From Candidatus Scalindua sp. (GTDB lineage Bacteria; Planctomycetota; Brocadiia; Brocadiales; Scalinduaceae), in the NCBI GenBank assembly GCA_018670825.1, contig JABHIW010000035.1, forward strand, positions 1 to 60,235: a stretch of DNA of 60,235 nucleotides, in the 5' to 3' direction. A model generated the notes under the pieces. The model did no database searches, was not told where the DNA came from, and was given only the letters and a program-made list of their open reading frames with translations. The position numbers and the translations under genes were made by a program. Every line of letters begins with the position of its first letter. Position 1 is the first letter of the stretch. Shown here one piece after another: positions 9,637 through 18,556 of the stretch.

Positions 9637-9961
9637 CATACATATTTCCAGTCACACAGACTGACACGGTAATTCATCAATAAGTGATTCAGACGCTGGT
9701 AAATTGGCATAACTTACTGGTTTTGTAGTATATATGAAACTACACTTACCATGTGATCGTTAAGAAATACGAGTTTTCCATCTGAATACGGTATTCTGCC
9801 TGATGAATTCAATAGACTCATTAGTTCATTTAAATTGGCAAGAGCATCAGCGTTTTATAATTCTTCAAGTGTACTGTGACTAGTATTTTGAATAAACATT
9901 GTGACAGGAGATAATACCACTCTGTTGCTCATTATTAATAGGAAGAAATGCGGTAAGTAAA
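9637..9961. other. Intergenic stretch, nothing recognised
   Basis: AT-rich spacer. The only clear signal is the leader immediately before 9962, which is repeated almost exactly before the paralogous gene at 10897. Confidence 0.4.
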
Positions 9962-10681
9962 ATGAAAAATATATGTTTCTTAATACTACTCTGTTTTATC
10001 ACAATAGTTTTCGGTTTGAGACGAGACGTTCAAGGAGACAACCGAACCGTATATGAAGATCGGACCAGGATAATGCAGGAAAAGCTAAAAAAAGCGATGC
10101 AGGATCTGAAAAGGGAGATAAAAATAGATGTTAAAGTTGAAGATGGAGGAACTATTACGGGTAATGTAAAAAGTAAAAGGATGAAATATCCTGAAGACGT
10201 AGTAGTTTTCATTGAAGAGATCGGCGACAACGATTATCCTGCACCAGAGCAGCATGGAATGATAGGTCAGTTTGACAGGACTTTCGTTCCTCATGTTATT
10301 GCTGTACAAAAAGGCACCGTTATTGATTTTCCGAACAGTGATCTTGTAAGACATAATGTCTTTTCTCCACAGGATAGTTGTAAACAGTTTAATCTTGGTA
10401 CTTACGATGTAGGTGTTGTAAAAGAGGTAACATTTGACAAATCATGCCAGGTACCTATCTTGTGTAACGTGCATGCAGAAATGTCCGCATTTGTCACAGT
10501 GTTTAATAATCCATATTTTGTAGTTACCTTAAGAGACGGTAATTTTGAGATTGATAATATCCCACCTGGGAACTATACCTTAAAGACATGGCATGAGAAG
10601 TTAAAATCAGTTACACAGGAAGTAAGAGTAGAAACGGGCAAGACAACAGATGTGAGTTTTGTCTTAAAAAAGAAAAAGTAA
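9962..10681 (+). CDS. Exported cupredoxin-like protein, copy 1
   Basis: A 239-residue protein with an N-terminal signal peptide (ICFLILLCFITIVFGL). A short charged helical stretch (about 25-55) is followed by a plastocyanin/azurin-like domain. Candidate type-1 copper ligands are the His in RHNVFS and the Cys, His and Met in LCNVHAEM. The C-terminal about 70 residues (VTLRDGNFEIDNIPPGNYTLKTWHEK) resemble a carboxypeptidase-regulatory-like/methylamine-utilisation beta domain. The likely role is periplasmic electron transfer or copper handling. It is followed by a paralogue and may be co-expressed with it. Confidence 0.85.
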   Translation: MKNICFLILLCFITIVFGLRRDVQGDNRTVYEDRTRIMQEKLKKAMQDLKREIKIDVKVEDGGTITGNVKSKRMKYPEDVVVFIEEIGDNDYPAPEQHGMIGQFDRTFVPHVIAVQKGTVIDFPNSDLVRHNVFSPQDSCKQFNLGTYDVGVVKEVTFDKSCQVPILCNVHAEMSAFVTVFNNPYFVVTLRDGNFEIDNIPPGNYTLKTWHEKLKSVTQEVRVETGKTTDVSFVLKKKK

Positions 10682-10896
10682 ACAAGAGCGATGATTGAAG
10701 GGCTATAAGAGTTTATGACGCTTTATTATTGTCTTGTGTCTGGTCAGATGCTGTTTTTTGCTTTCTGAGTTTTTCCCGCAGAATATCCAAACTTCATAAT
10801 TCCTCATGTGTACTACTAATATTATCGATAAGCACGGGGACAGGACCAAACAAACCCTATTATGCATTTTTAACAATAAGAGATGTGGTAAGTAAA

Positions 10897-11553
10897 ATGA
10901 CGAATATATGTTTCTTAATACTATTCAGTTTCGGAGCAACGTTTTTCCTTTTATGCCATGATGTTCAAGGACAATATCTAAAGCGGGAGATAAAGGTAGA
11001 TGTTAAGGTTGAAAATGGTGGTACGATTACGGGTAATGTAAAATGTAAAAGAACCAGATATCCTGAAAATATGGTTGTTTTTATTGAAGAGATAGGCGGT
11101 AACGATTATCCGGCTCCCGTGGAACATGGAATAATAGACCAGTTTAATCTGACCTTCGTTCCACATGTTCTCGCTGTACAGAAAGGAACAATTATTGATT
11201 TCCCAAATAGCGATCTTGTCAGGCATAATGTCTTTTCTCCGCCGGACGGCTGCAAACAGCTTAATCTTGGTACTTACGATGTGGGTGTTGTAAAACAGGT
11301 AATATTTGACAAGTCATGTAATGTGACTCTTTTGTGTAACGTACATGCAGAAATGTCAGCATATGTGGTGGTACTTGATAATCCATATTTTGTAGTCACC
11401 CTGAGGGATGGCTATTTCAAGATTGAGAATGTTCCTCCTGGTGAATATACCTTACAGGTATGGCACGAGAAATTTAAATCGATCACACAGGAAATAAGAG
11501 TAGAAACGGGAAAGACAACAGATGTAAGGTTTGTCTTAAAAAAGAAAAAGTAA
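10897..11553 (+). CDS. Exported cupredoxin-like protein, copy 2
   Basis: A 218-residue paralogue of the preceding gene with the same signal peptide style (MTNICFLILFSFGATFFLL) and the same copper-ligand set (RHNVFS; LCNVHAEM). It lacks the charged helical insert of copy 1. I chose ATG 10897, not the longer in-frame start at 10729, because the DNA around 10887-10925 repeats the leader and start of copy 1 nearly base for base and places the signal peptide at the N-terminus. The pair is a tandem duplication that included the untranslated leader. Confidence 0.85.
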   Translation: MTNICFLILFSFGATFFLLCHDVQGQYLKREIKVDVKVENGGTITGNVKCKRTRYPENMVVFIEEIGGNDYPAPVEHGIIDQFNLTFVPHVLAVQKGTIIDFPNSDLVRHNVFSPPDGCKQLNLGTYDVGVVKQVIFDKSCNVTLLCNVHAEMSAYVVVLDNPYFVVTLRDGYFKIENVPPGEYTLQVWHEKFKSITQEIRVETGKTTDVRFVLKKKK

Positions 11554-11641
11554 ATCAAGGCAGTTGAATTGCCGCTGAGAAGTTTTGCATGGAATGAACA
11601 TCCAGCCGAGTCCCGTTTGCGTAGTTACTAAAACTGCCAGA

Positions 11642-11971
11642 TTAAGCCAAAGCTACATTAAGTTTTTCTGTGAATTGAGCAGCAATGCACATTCGGCTAC
11701 CGACACGGGAAGATTCCTTTATATCCTGTCTAACAATCTTCCCTTCTCCCTTAAGAGTGAGCTTTCTTTGACTAGAATCAACTGCTGCTATTTGAAGTTT
11801 GACCTTTTCTCCTATGGCGAATGCACCTCTGTCATCTGTTATTACTTCGAAATAAACGCCACTCGCACAAACATTTATAGTCTTTCCTTTTTGATTGAGT
11901 ACCGAAATTTCAAAAGAAAGATCCAACCTCTGGCTATGTCTTCTATCATCACCAGATTCATTGATCTGCAT
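11642..11971 (-). CDS. PilZ-domain protein
   Basis: About 109 residues. The c-di-GMP-binding features are RRHSQRLDL (an R-x3-R-like N-terminal motif) and NVCASGVYFEV (a relaxed D/N-x-S-x2-G motif). The ATG at 11971 follows a purine-rich GGGTGGGAG, and the domain starts soon after it. An in-frame upstream start at 12091 would add 40 residues of unclear nature. It converges on the cupredoxin gene. It probably binds cyclic di-GMP as a stand-alone receptor. Two further PilZ proteins occur in the window. Confidence 0.8.
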   Translation of the reverse strand: MQINESGDDRRHSQRLDLSFEISVLNQKGKTINVCASGVYFEVITDDRGAFAIGEKVKLQIAAVDSSQRKLTLKGEGKIVRQDIKESSRVGSRMCIAAQFTEKLNVALA

Positions 11972-12291
11972 ACTCCCACCCCCCCTATTTAAAGTAAAGA
12001 GAACATCTTCTCTGAGTTTATTAAGATGGCAATCTAAATCAACAACTTTCAAGCACTTTACATCTATGTGTATCATACACCTTATATACACAATATGAAT
12101 ATAAATTTTATTTTCTCTCTGCTCTTATTGAAAATAATCTGGTTATTGAATATTGAAGAAAACTATTGAATCAATGAAAAACAAAGTTAGAATGAATAAA
12201 GTAACAGTTATTATTATAAACATATATAAGTAAATTTCAAAAGTACAGTCTATGTCTGTATTCGTAAATCTAACGTTATAATTTAATAATC
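11972..12291. other. AT-rich divergent spacer upstream of hydB
   Basis: Carries the promoters of the leftward PilZ gene and the rightward hydB gene. A TATAAT at 12277-12282 lies only nine bases before the hydB ATG. No further gene is seen. Confidence 0.45.
12277..12282 (+). promoter_or_regulatory. Candidate -10 box for a leaderless hydB transcript
   Basis: TATAAT is followed nine bases later by the ATG at 12292, with no Shine-Dalgarno between them. Transcription starting seven to ten bases after the hexamer would begin at or next to the start codon. No good -35 is visible. Confidence 0.35.
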
Positions 12292-13338
12292 ATGATCGAA
12301 ACAATAATTAACAAAAGCGATGTCGGCTCCTTTTACAAATGCCTTAAGGAGGAATTTACCGTTTATGGTGTTAAAGAAAAGGAAGAGGGTTTCTATGTCT
12401 TTGATGAGACAGATGAATTTGCAGATCCTTTAGATGATTACAAACCAACCATTCTTCCACCTAAAAAATATTTATTCCCTCAACAGGAAACGCTGTTGCG
12501 TTTTGAAACTCAACCACAACCAGTTATTCAGCCTGTTATAGAGTCTAAAAAACAGATACTTTTCGGTGTCAGACCCTGTGACATTCATGGAATCAATCTG
12601 TTGGACAGGATATTTTCTTCTGACCATGAAGACCTGAATTATACCCGTAAACGTGCCGAAACAGTCATCATAGGCATGAATTGCCTCAGGCCATGCTATG
12701 AGCACGCTCACTGTGCAAGTGTTGGTTGTCTGGATGTAGATGATGGATACGATATTATGATGACTGATATTGGTAGTAGTTTTCACCTTTCAATTAAAAC
12801 ACCAATGGGACAGGAAATATTCGATAGATATGCCAACCTAGTTGAAGTAAGCAATGAGGATAGAGATAAATTTCGGAAATTGATAAAAGAGAGAATAGAT
12901 AAATTTGAAATGAAATTTGCCACAGATGTATCTAACCTGCCTCTCTTATTTAAAAATGCTGATAATGATCCGGTATGGGATGAATTAAATGATAGATGCC
13001 TTGGATGTGGTCGCTGTAATATCGTATGCCCCACCTGTTACTGTTTTGATGTCTTTGATTGTATGGAACTGAATATGACGTCCGGAGAGAGGTGTCGTGA
13101 GTGGGATGCCTGTACTCTAAAAGATTTTGCTGTTGTCGCTACGGGTGAAAATTTCAGGTCAACAAGAGGCCAGAGACAGAGGCACAGGTTTAACAGGAAA
13201 TTTAACTACTTAATGACTAAGTATAATACCTCTTTCTGTGTTGGCTGTGGAAGATGTGTAAGGTCTTGTCCCGTTAATATTGATATTGTAGAAACCGTTA
13301 ATGCTGTTATCAAAAACAACAAAGCTGAAGTGAAATAA
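12292..13338 (+). CDS. hydB: Sulfhydrogenase beta subunit, iron-sulfur protein
   Basis: A 348-residue member of the HydB/AsrA family, the electron-transfer subunit of group 3b NAD(P)-linked [NiFe] hydrogenases. The family signature FGVRPCDIHGINLLDRIF lies in the N-terminal half. Two ferredoxin-type cluster motifs are in the C-terminal half (CLGCGRCNIVCPTCYC and CVGCGRCVRSCP). Between them is the typical FRSTRGQRQRHRF stretch. It should pass electrons between the FAD subunit and the hydrogenase core. The remaining subunit genes start at 18557; here hydB is detached from them by about 5 kb. A sulfite-reductase A role is the main alternative, but the nearby HydGDA genes favour hydrogenase. Confidence 0.88.
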   Translation: MIETIINKSDVGSFYKCLKEEFTVYGVKEKEEGFYVFDETDEFADPLDDYKPTILPPKKYLFPQQETLLRFETQPQPVIQPVIESKKQILFGVRPCDIHGINLLDRIFSSDHEDLNYTRKRAETVIIGMNCLRPCYEHAHCASVGCLDVDDGYDIMMTDIGSSFHLSIKTPMGQEIFDRYANLVEVSNEDRDKFRKLIKERIDKFEMKFATDVSNLPLLFKNADNDPVWDELNDRCLGCGRCNIVCPTCYCFDVFDCMELNMTSGERCREWDACTLKDFAVVATGENFRSTRGQRQRHRFNRKFNYLMTKYNTSFCVGCGRCVRSCPVNIDIVETVNAVIKNNKAEVK

Positions 13339-13375
13339 TCTTCAGCCAATCTATAATTAATTTCAATTTAATGTT

Positions 13376-14956
13376 ATGTTTGATTTAACAAATTTTTCGT
13401 TACAAGACATGTCTGAGGTTGGAGACGCTTTGCAGCAATTAGAGCTCAAGGCAAAAAATATCGATGAGTTAAGCGATATGATGGTCCAGTATTTTTTTGA
13501 CAACCTCGGCGATATTCAAACAGGAGAAAAATCGTCTGTTCTGACCCGGTTCTTCATGACATATCCCTATTCAAGCCTTGATGCAGAATTACAACAATCA
13601 GCCGACAAGATGCTGGGCAACAAGCCTGATGATCAGGACATGAAGTGCCTGAAATTACTGGCAACTGCCGGAGTGCAACCGGAGTGGAACTCAACAATAC
13701 ATTCAAAAGGTCACCGCGTTATTCCTCTACAGAACGAAGAAAAGGTGAAAAAGGTTTTTTATATGATTTATGAATTCATTGACCAGATGGGTATGGATAT
13801 CTCAAACGTGCTTAATCCTGACACAAAACTATCGGCAGAATTGGAAGAGAGGATTTTCAACGTCTATCATGTACCTGAAGCCCTCGGGAATCCTCATATT
13901 CCCGCGCAGAAGGAATTTGTAATACCTTTTAGGGTCAAGTCTCTTATGGGATTTGGAGGCATGTTGCCGACAGGAAACTTATTTATACTACTCATATTCT
14001 CTAAAGCTAAAATCCCTCGTGAAACAGCAAATCTGTTTAAAAATATCGCGTTGCACGTAAGGATGGCTACCTTGCCATTTGTTAATGAAAAAATATTTGT
14101 AATTGATAAAGATGAAATAACAGAGGAAGAACGGCTCAGGTCGTTAATAGCAACACAAAGAAATTTATTGGAAGTGTACAAAACTACTACCGAGAATACC
14201 AAACGTTCTGAAAGTGTATCTTTTAATATTGCAAATGTAATAGGGAAATTTACAAAGAAGGTCTGGTTATATGTCTGTTTATTATTCGTATCTGTTTTCT
14301 TTCTCTTTGTTCACTGGTTGACGCACAATGAGTTTACACTGCACCTGGCAGCTATTCCCATTGAAATCCTGTTTGGTGCATTATTAATTGAGAAAATTTT
14401 GGAGAGGAAGAGAAAAACTGAACAGTCAAAAAGATTGATGCACTTCAGATGCTATCTGTTTCGTTCACGCTTGCGCAACATATTCCTTGCCAATCTTAAC
14501 GCACTGAAATTTCCGATTATATCAATATCAAAGATTAAAAATGCAAGTCTGGATGAGTTGAAACAGATGCGCAAAGATGCTAACCATATTGAATATGCAT
14601 CTTTAGACGCAATGGAGACGATAATAACAGAATATGTTCCTGCATATCACGCTTTTTATAGTTTTATGGAGTGGACAATTATCCATGACATAGATTCCGG
14701 TTTTGAGAATATGATTTATATTCTGCATTTCATTGAAGAAGTTAAGCAATTTAAACAGAACAACCCAGATGCACCCTACGTTTATATAGCACAAAAGAAT
14801 AGGTCATTAATGAAGAAAGTAAAAAAAGTATTAGCAGAAGGCTTGTTTAATTTCCTGGAATTTTTAATTGAATTAAAGAAAAAAGAACCAGCCCTATTCT
14901 ATGAACTTCTGGCTGACTACGAAGAACATCCACAGGGTGTACAGAATATGTATTAA
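13376..14956 (+). CDS. GAF-like sensor fused to a membrane protein
   Basis: 526 residues. Residues 1 to about 240 resemble the sensory N-terminus found in some PAS/GAF histidine kinases (LATAGVQPEWN, HVPEALGNPHIPAQKEFVIPF, GFGGMLPTGNLFILLIFSKAKIP). In this protein no kinase follows. A coil is followed by two membrane segments (about 300-350) and a basic, mostly helical cytoplasmic region of about 175 residues that I do not recognise. The gene starts 37 bases after hydB on the same strand, so it may be co-transcribed. A sensor role is inferred from the N-terminus; no output domain is identifiable. Confidence 0.6.
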   Translation: MFDLTNFSLQDMSEVGDALQQLELKAKNIDELSDMMVQYFFDNLGDIQTGEKSSVLTRFFMTYPYSSLDAELQQSADKMLGNKPDDQDMKCLKLLATAGVQPEWNSTIHSKGHRVIPLQNEEKVKKVFYMIYEFIDQMGMDISNVLNPDTKLSAELEERIFNVYHVPEALGNPHIPAQKEFVIPFRVKSLMGFGGMLPTGNLFILLIFSKAKIPRETANLFKNIALHVRMATLPFVNEKIFVIDKDEITEEERLRSLIATQRNLLEVYKTTTENTKRSESVSFNIANVIGKFTKKVWLYVCLLFVSVFFLFVHWLTHNEFTLHLAAIPIEILFGALLIEKILERKRKTEQSKRLMHFRCYLFRSRLRNIFLANLNALKFPIISISKIKNASLDELKQMRKDANHIEYASLDAMETIITEYVPAYHAFYSFMEWTIIHDIDSGFENMIYILHFIEEVKQFKQNNPDAPYVYIAQKNRSLMKKVKKVLAEGLFNFLEFLIELKKKEPALFYELLADYEEHPQGVQNMY

Positions 14957-15059
14957 CGTAGAAAATCTGGAATATTCCGAAATCTATTGTAGGCAGACAA
15001 CTATTTAGTGGATTCAAGATGTCCGGTATTGGTTCTAAGGCGAAAAAAAGTAAGTATCT

Positions 15060-15524
15060 TTACAAATTATCATTTTCTATTGCCTTAATTTTGTCGATCC
15101 TTCTTTTGTGCCTCTCTTCATTACTGAACGGCGTCTCCAGCCAAAGCGTTACTAAATCCTTCGCTTCGCCAATACTTAATGTCCTGGTTCCCAGAGATAG
15201 TATGTTAGCATCATTGTGTTCCCTTGACATTTTAGCGCTATATTCATCATAAACAACTGCTGCTCTGATGCCTTTAACTTTATTAGCAACTATTGCCTCA
15301 CCCTGACCGGAACCACCAATAACGATTCCCCTGGAATCCAAATCTCTAACAAGATCTTCAGCCACGGCTTTAACAACGGGATAAATAAAATCAGGATAAT
15401 CATCAGCTGCATTAAACTCGAAAGCCCCCTTATCCTCAACATCACATCCCCGATTCTCAAGAAATATTTTCAGCTCCTCTTTTAACTCAAAACCGGCATG
15501 ATCTGTACCAATATATATTTTCAT
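15060..15524 (-). CDS. rpiB: Ribose-5-phosphate isomerase B
   Basis: A 154-residue RpiB/LacAB family enzyme interconverting ribose 5-phosphate and ribulose 5-phosphate. The start KIYIGTDHAGFELK, the active-site region GIVIGGSGQGEAI and the stretch REHNDANILSLGTRTL are typical. The GSGQGE stretch carries Ser where many members have the catalytic Cys (GSGIGMSI-like forms vary). AGAGG lies before the ATG. It is cytoplasmic, in the non-oxidative pentose phosphate pathway. Confidence 0.9.
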   Translation of the reverse strand: MKIYIGTDHAGFELKEELKIFLENRGCDVEDKGAFEFNAADDYPDFIYPVVKAVAEDLVRDLDSRGIVIGGSGQGEAIVANKVKGIRAAVVYDEYSAKMSREHNDANILSLGTRTLSIGEAKDLVTLWLETPFSNEERHKRRIDKIKAIENDNL

Positions 15525-15561
15525 TAATACCTCTATGCATTAAGTCCGTGACAAACAAGAG

Positions 15562-16590
15562 CTAATCTATCATTAAAACTTTTGCACCACGAATTTTCTT
15601 TGACTTTAACTCTACCAATGCCTCATTCGCATTTTCAAGCGCAAATTTCTGTACTTCTGGTTTTAAAGAGATTTCTGTCGCAATTTCCAAGAATTCACGA
15701 ATATCTCTTCGGCTGACATTCGCAACACTTTTTATCTCCTTTTCCATCCAGAGATGTTCAGGATAATCAATTGTCAAAAGAGAATCCTTGTCAATCTCCT
15801 CTTTACGAATAGCATTGATCACTAACCTCCCCCCTGGCCCAAGATTCTTTAAAGCTTCAATAATTGGTTTCCATACAGGAGTAGTATCAATGATACAATC
15901 CAGCTTTTCCGGTGAACGCTCTTCAGTAGGACCTGCCCATACAGCACCAAGCTCTTTAGCAAATTCTCTCTCAACTTCGCTTCTTGCAAATACATAGATT
16001 TTGGAGTTCGGAAATTTATATCTGACCATCTGCAACACCAGATGTGCGGAAGCCCCAAATCCGGTAAGTCCCAGACTCTGGCCATCTTTAAGTACTGACA
16101 ACTTAAGTGATCGATAGCCAACAGCACCGGCACACAAAAGAGGTGCTGCTTCTGAAGAAGAAAATGTATCGGGGATTCCAAAAGCGAAATGTTCAGATAC
16201 CGTCATGTATTGAGCGTATCCTCCATTTATATCCCTTCCCGTAGCACAAAACTCAAGACATAAATTTTCTTTACCCTCCCGGCAAAACTTACACTTGCCA
16301 CATGATGAGTGAATCCAGCCAACTCCAACTCTGTCACCAATAGCAAAGGTCCCGGTCTTTCCGCCGATTCTCTCAACCTTTCCAACAATCTGGTGTCCCG
16401 GGACTACAGGCAATGTGTGAGGAGGTGTTCTCCCCTCAATTTCATCTAATTCAGTATGGCATACCCCACATGCCGAGACCCTGATCAGTATCTCGGATTC
16501 ACCGGGTATAGGATCCGGCAAATCTGCTAATTCCAGAGGTGTTTTGTTCTCTGAGATACTGCCAAGCTTTTTCAATATCATCGCCTTCAT
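15562..16590 (-). CDS. Zinc-dependent alcohol dehydrogenase family protein
   Basis: About 342 residues, a medium-chain dehydrogenase/reductase. Catalytic zinc ligands are expected at ACGVCHTE and PGHQIVG, and the structural zinc site is CGKCKFCREGKENLC. The NAD(P)-binding region is LGLTGFGASAHLVLQ. I prefer the ATG at 16590 (MKAMILKK), where the fold normally begins; an in-frame start at 16662 would add 24 residues. The glutamine in GHQ, in place of the more common GHE, is seen in this subfamily. It lies 37 bases after rpiB's start on the same strand. The substrate is unknown. Confidence 0.87.
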   Translation of the reverse strand: MKAMILKKLGSISENKTPLELADLPDPIPGESEILIRVSACGVCHTELDEIEGRTPPHTLPVVPGHQIVGKVERIGGKTGTFAIGDRVGVGWIHSSCGKCKFCREGKENLCLEFCATGRDINGGYAQYMTVSEHFAFGIPDTFSSSEAAPLLCAGAVGYRSLKLSVLKDGQSLGLTGFGASAHLVLQMVRYKFPNSKIYVFARSEVEREFAKELGAVWAGPTEERSPEKLDCIIDTTPVWKPIIEALKNLGPGGRLVINAIRKEEIDKDSLLTIDYPEHLWMEKEIKSVANVSRRDIREFLEIATEISLKPEVQKFALENANEALVELKSKKIRGAKVLMID

Positions 16591-16716
16591 AATTATCTCA
16601 CGGATTTGATGGGTCAAACGACCTGCCCAAACTGATTTGCCAAACAGGAGTGATACAAACACTTCACTATGTAGAGTTTACAGCAACTTCTGGTACACTT
16701 TCACTGTATTAACTGG

Positions 16717-16992
16717 TTATGCCTTCGTCATATGTAATTCTTCTTCGATTTTCTCTGACAAATAAATTTTCAATAATGATTGATATGGTACATCTCGTTT
16801 ATTTGCCAATAGTTTAAGCTCTTCCAGCATTGACTCCGGAAGCCGTAGAGAAATTGTCTTGACTGATGGCTTTAAATTAGGCAAGACAACTTTTTTCCCC
16901 TTTTTCCAATCCAAAACTTCGGTAGAATCCTGCTTTGCCCAATACTCTCTTTCTTTATCTTCACTTACGAATTTAGGTATTCTCTTTTTCAT
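16717..16992 (-). CDS. BrnA/CopG-like antitoxin
   Basis: About 91 residues. The acidic N-terminal part has KFVSEDKEREYWAKQDS and the C-terminal ribbon-helix-helix is SVKTISLRLPESMLEELKLLANKRDVPYQSLLKIYL. It overlaps the end of the upstream toxin gene by 20 bases, the standard toxin-first order of BrnT/BrnA modules. ATG 16992 (AGGAAGG upstream) is preferred over the in-frame ATG at 17016. It should neutralise the toxin and repress the operon. Confidence 0.82.
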   Translation of the reverse strand: MKKRIPKFVSEDKEREYWAKQDSTEVLDWKKGKKVVLPNLKPSVKTISLRLPESMLEELKLLANKRDVPYQSLLKIYLSEKIEEELHMTKA

Positions 16993-17290
16993 GTGATTTA
17001 TAGACCTTCCTTTCATTGTAGCTCATATCTCTTGATGAAATTATTCGAATATTATTAGCTCGAACAGTAAAAGCCACAAATAACTGTCTATTTGCGTCAG
17101 TACGTCCAAGAGCATAAAATCTATTTTCTACTCCCGAATGCTTTACCGAATCGGCGACAACCAATGGTAAATTAAAAAAAATTTGCTCGCTCTCAGAAGG
17201 AGAAACCTCATGTTTGATCCAAATCTTTTCTGAATTATGTTTGTCCCACTCAAACCCTGTGCAACCAAATAATAATTTCACATTACTCAT
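16973..17290 (-). CDS. BrnT-family toxin
   Basis: A 105-residue protein with the BrnT landmarks: FEWDKHNSEKIWIKHEVSPSE near the start, RFYALGRTD in the middle and IRIISSRDMSYNERKVY at the end. BrnT toxins are RelE-fold ribonucleases that cut RNA and stop translation. The antitoxin gene overlaps its 3' end. The pair sits on the reverse strand inside the split hydrogenase locus. Confidence 0.85.
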   Translation of the reverse strand: MSNVKLLFGCTGFEWDKHNSEKIWIKHEVSPSESEQIFFNLPLVVADSVKHSGVENRFYALGRTDANRQLFVAFTVRANNIRIISSRDMSYNERKVYKSHEKENT

Positions 17291-17337
17291 TATAATAAAA
17301 GTGTATTACTATCATATACATGGTGTCAAGGGCGATT

Positions 17338-18375
17338 TTAATTTAACGTATTCAAAAATCGCAACATTTCATGAAATTTTCCGAAATTATGACGATCAAA
17401 ATCCATTACTAATCTCGGTAAATCTAAAAACTCCTCACTCTTCTGTTCAGCAGGCAGAGAATCAGTAGGCTCTATTTTTCCTGAACGAAGGATACCGGAA
17501 TATTGTTCATTAAGTTTATTAATATTTTCAACACTCAAAGGTTTATTGAGTCTGATAACAGTCTTGTCACCAACGTATCGGATTGAATGATACACCCGGA
17601 AAAATTGAAGTATTTCATCAACCGCCTTCTCTATAGAATTAACACGTATAAGCAAACTCATGTCATTATTCGAAATATAACCTCCTCCGGACAATTCTTC
17701 TGTTACGAAATCTACCAAGCGGCCCCAATACTGCGAATGCACAGGATCTATTAATATGATTGGGCGTGGTTTACTTTTGCCGGTCTGAACTAATGTGATA
17801 GTCTCAAAACATTCATCCAACGTTCCAAAACCTCCGGGGAATACTACTGTTGCATCAGACTCTTTAAGGAAAAAGAGTTTTCTGTTAAAGAAATACTTAA
17901 AACTGACAGCTTTTTCATCACCGGCTGTATACGGGTTGTACTGCTGTTCAAAAGGAAGCTTGATATTCAAGCTGAAGCTCTCCTTTCTACCAGCCCCTTT
18001 ATTACCGGCTTCCATAATTCCTGGCCCTCCACCCGTGATCACTTTAAATCCTTTTTTCACAATCAGTTCTGATAGTTTTACCGTCATCTTATATTCATCT
18101 GAATCTTTCCGGGATCGAGCGGAGCCAAAGATTACGACCTTTCTTTCATCCCTGTATGGAGTGAATACTTTTGATGCGTAACGCAGCTCTTTCAACGCCA
18201 TATTTATTAGTTTCAAATCCCCACGATCATCATTCTCCATACTCAGTTTAACAACTGTTGTCAGCATCTCTTCAATTAAATCCGCATTATCACCAGAGAG
18301 AGAGAGCTTTGCAATATCAGCAATAATGTTGTCTATATCGTCTCTGCCTGTATTATAACTCTTTTTATTTTTCAT
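17338..18375 (-). CDS. LOG family protein (TIGR00730-like)
   Basis: 345 residues. A Rossmann-like core holds VVIFGSARS, TGGGPGIMEAGNKGAG and PGGFGTLDECFE; the last matches the PGGxGTxxE motif of LOG phosphoribohydrolases once called lysine decarboxylases. The enzyme family releases cytokinin-type bases or related nucleobases from 5'-monophosphates, with the actual bacterial substrate often unknown. N- and C-terminal extensions of about 75 and 100 residues make it longer than minimal LOG proteins. Confidence 0.85.
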   Translation of the reverse strand: MKNKKSYNTGRDDIDNIIADIAKLSLSGDNADLIEEMLTTVVKLSMENDDRGDLKLINMALKELRYASKVFTPYRDERKVVIFGSARSRKDSDEYKMTVKLSELIVKKGFKVITGGGPGIMEAGNKGAGRKESFSLNIKLPFEQQYNPYTAGDEKAVSFKYFFNRKLFFLKESDATVVFPGGFGTLDECFETITLVQTGKSKPRPIILIDPVHSQYWGRLVDFVTEELSGGGYISNNDMSLLIRVNSIEKAVDEILQFFRVYHSIRYVGDKTVIRLNKPLSVENINKLNEQYSGILRSGKIEPTDSLPAEQKSEEFLDLPRLVMDFDRHNFGKFHEMLRFLNTLN

Positions 18376-18458
18376 AATATTTTATCCACATTTTCATGTA
18401 TACATACATATCCCCGTCACTAATTAACCGGACTGAATTATATTGTTGATAAATGACA

Positions 18459-18486
18459 TTGACAACCTTATGCTTTGATTTATTAT
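18459..18486 (+). promoter_or_regulatory. Candidate sigma-70-type promoter for hydGDA
   Basis: TTGACA (18459-18464), a 16-base spacer and TATTAT (18481-18486). It lies about 70 bases upstream of the gamma subunit gene, giving hydGDA its own promoter, independent of hydB. Confidence 0.5.
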
Positions 18487-18556
18487 ATAGGTTAGAGTTC
18501 TTCTGTAAAACCTTTAAACGTAATAGGTGTTTTAATAATTTCAGATTCGAGTAGAA

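Noticed and set aside
12292..13338. Anaerobic sulfite reductase subunit A as the identity of the iron-sulfur protein
   Set aside because: The family is shared, but no sulfite reductase catalytic subunit is nearby and the HydG, HydD and HydA partners are, so hydrogenase is the better reading.
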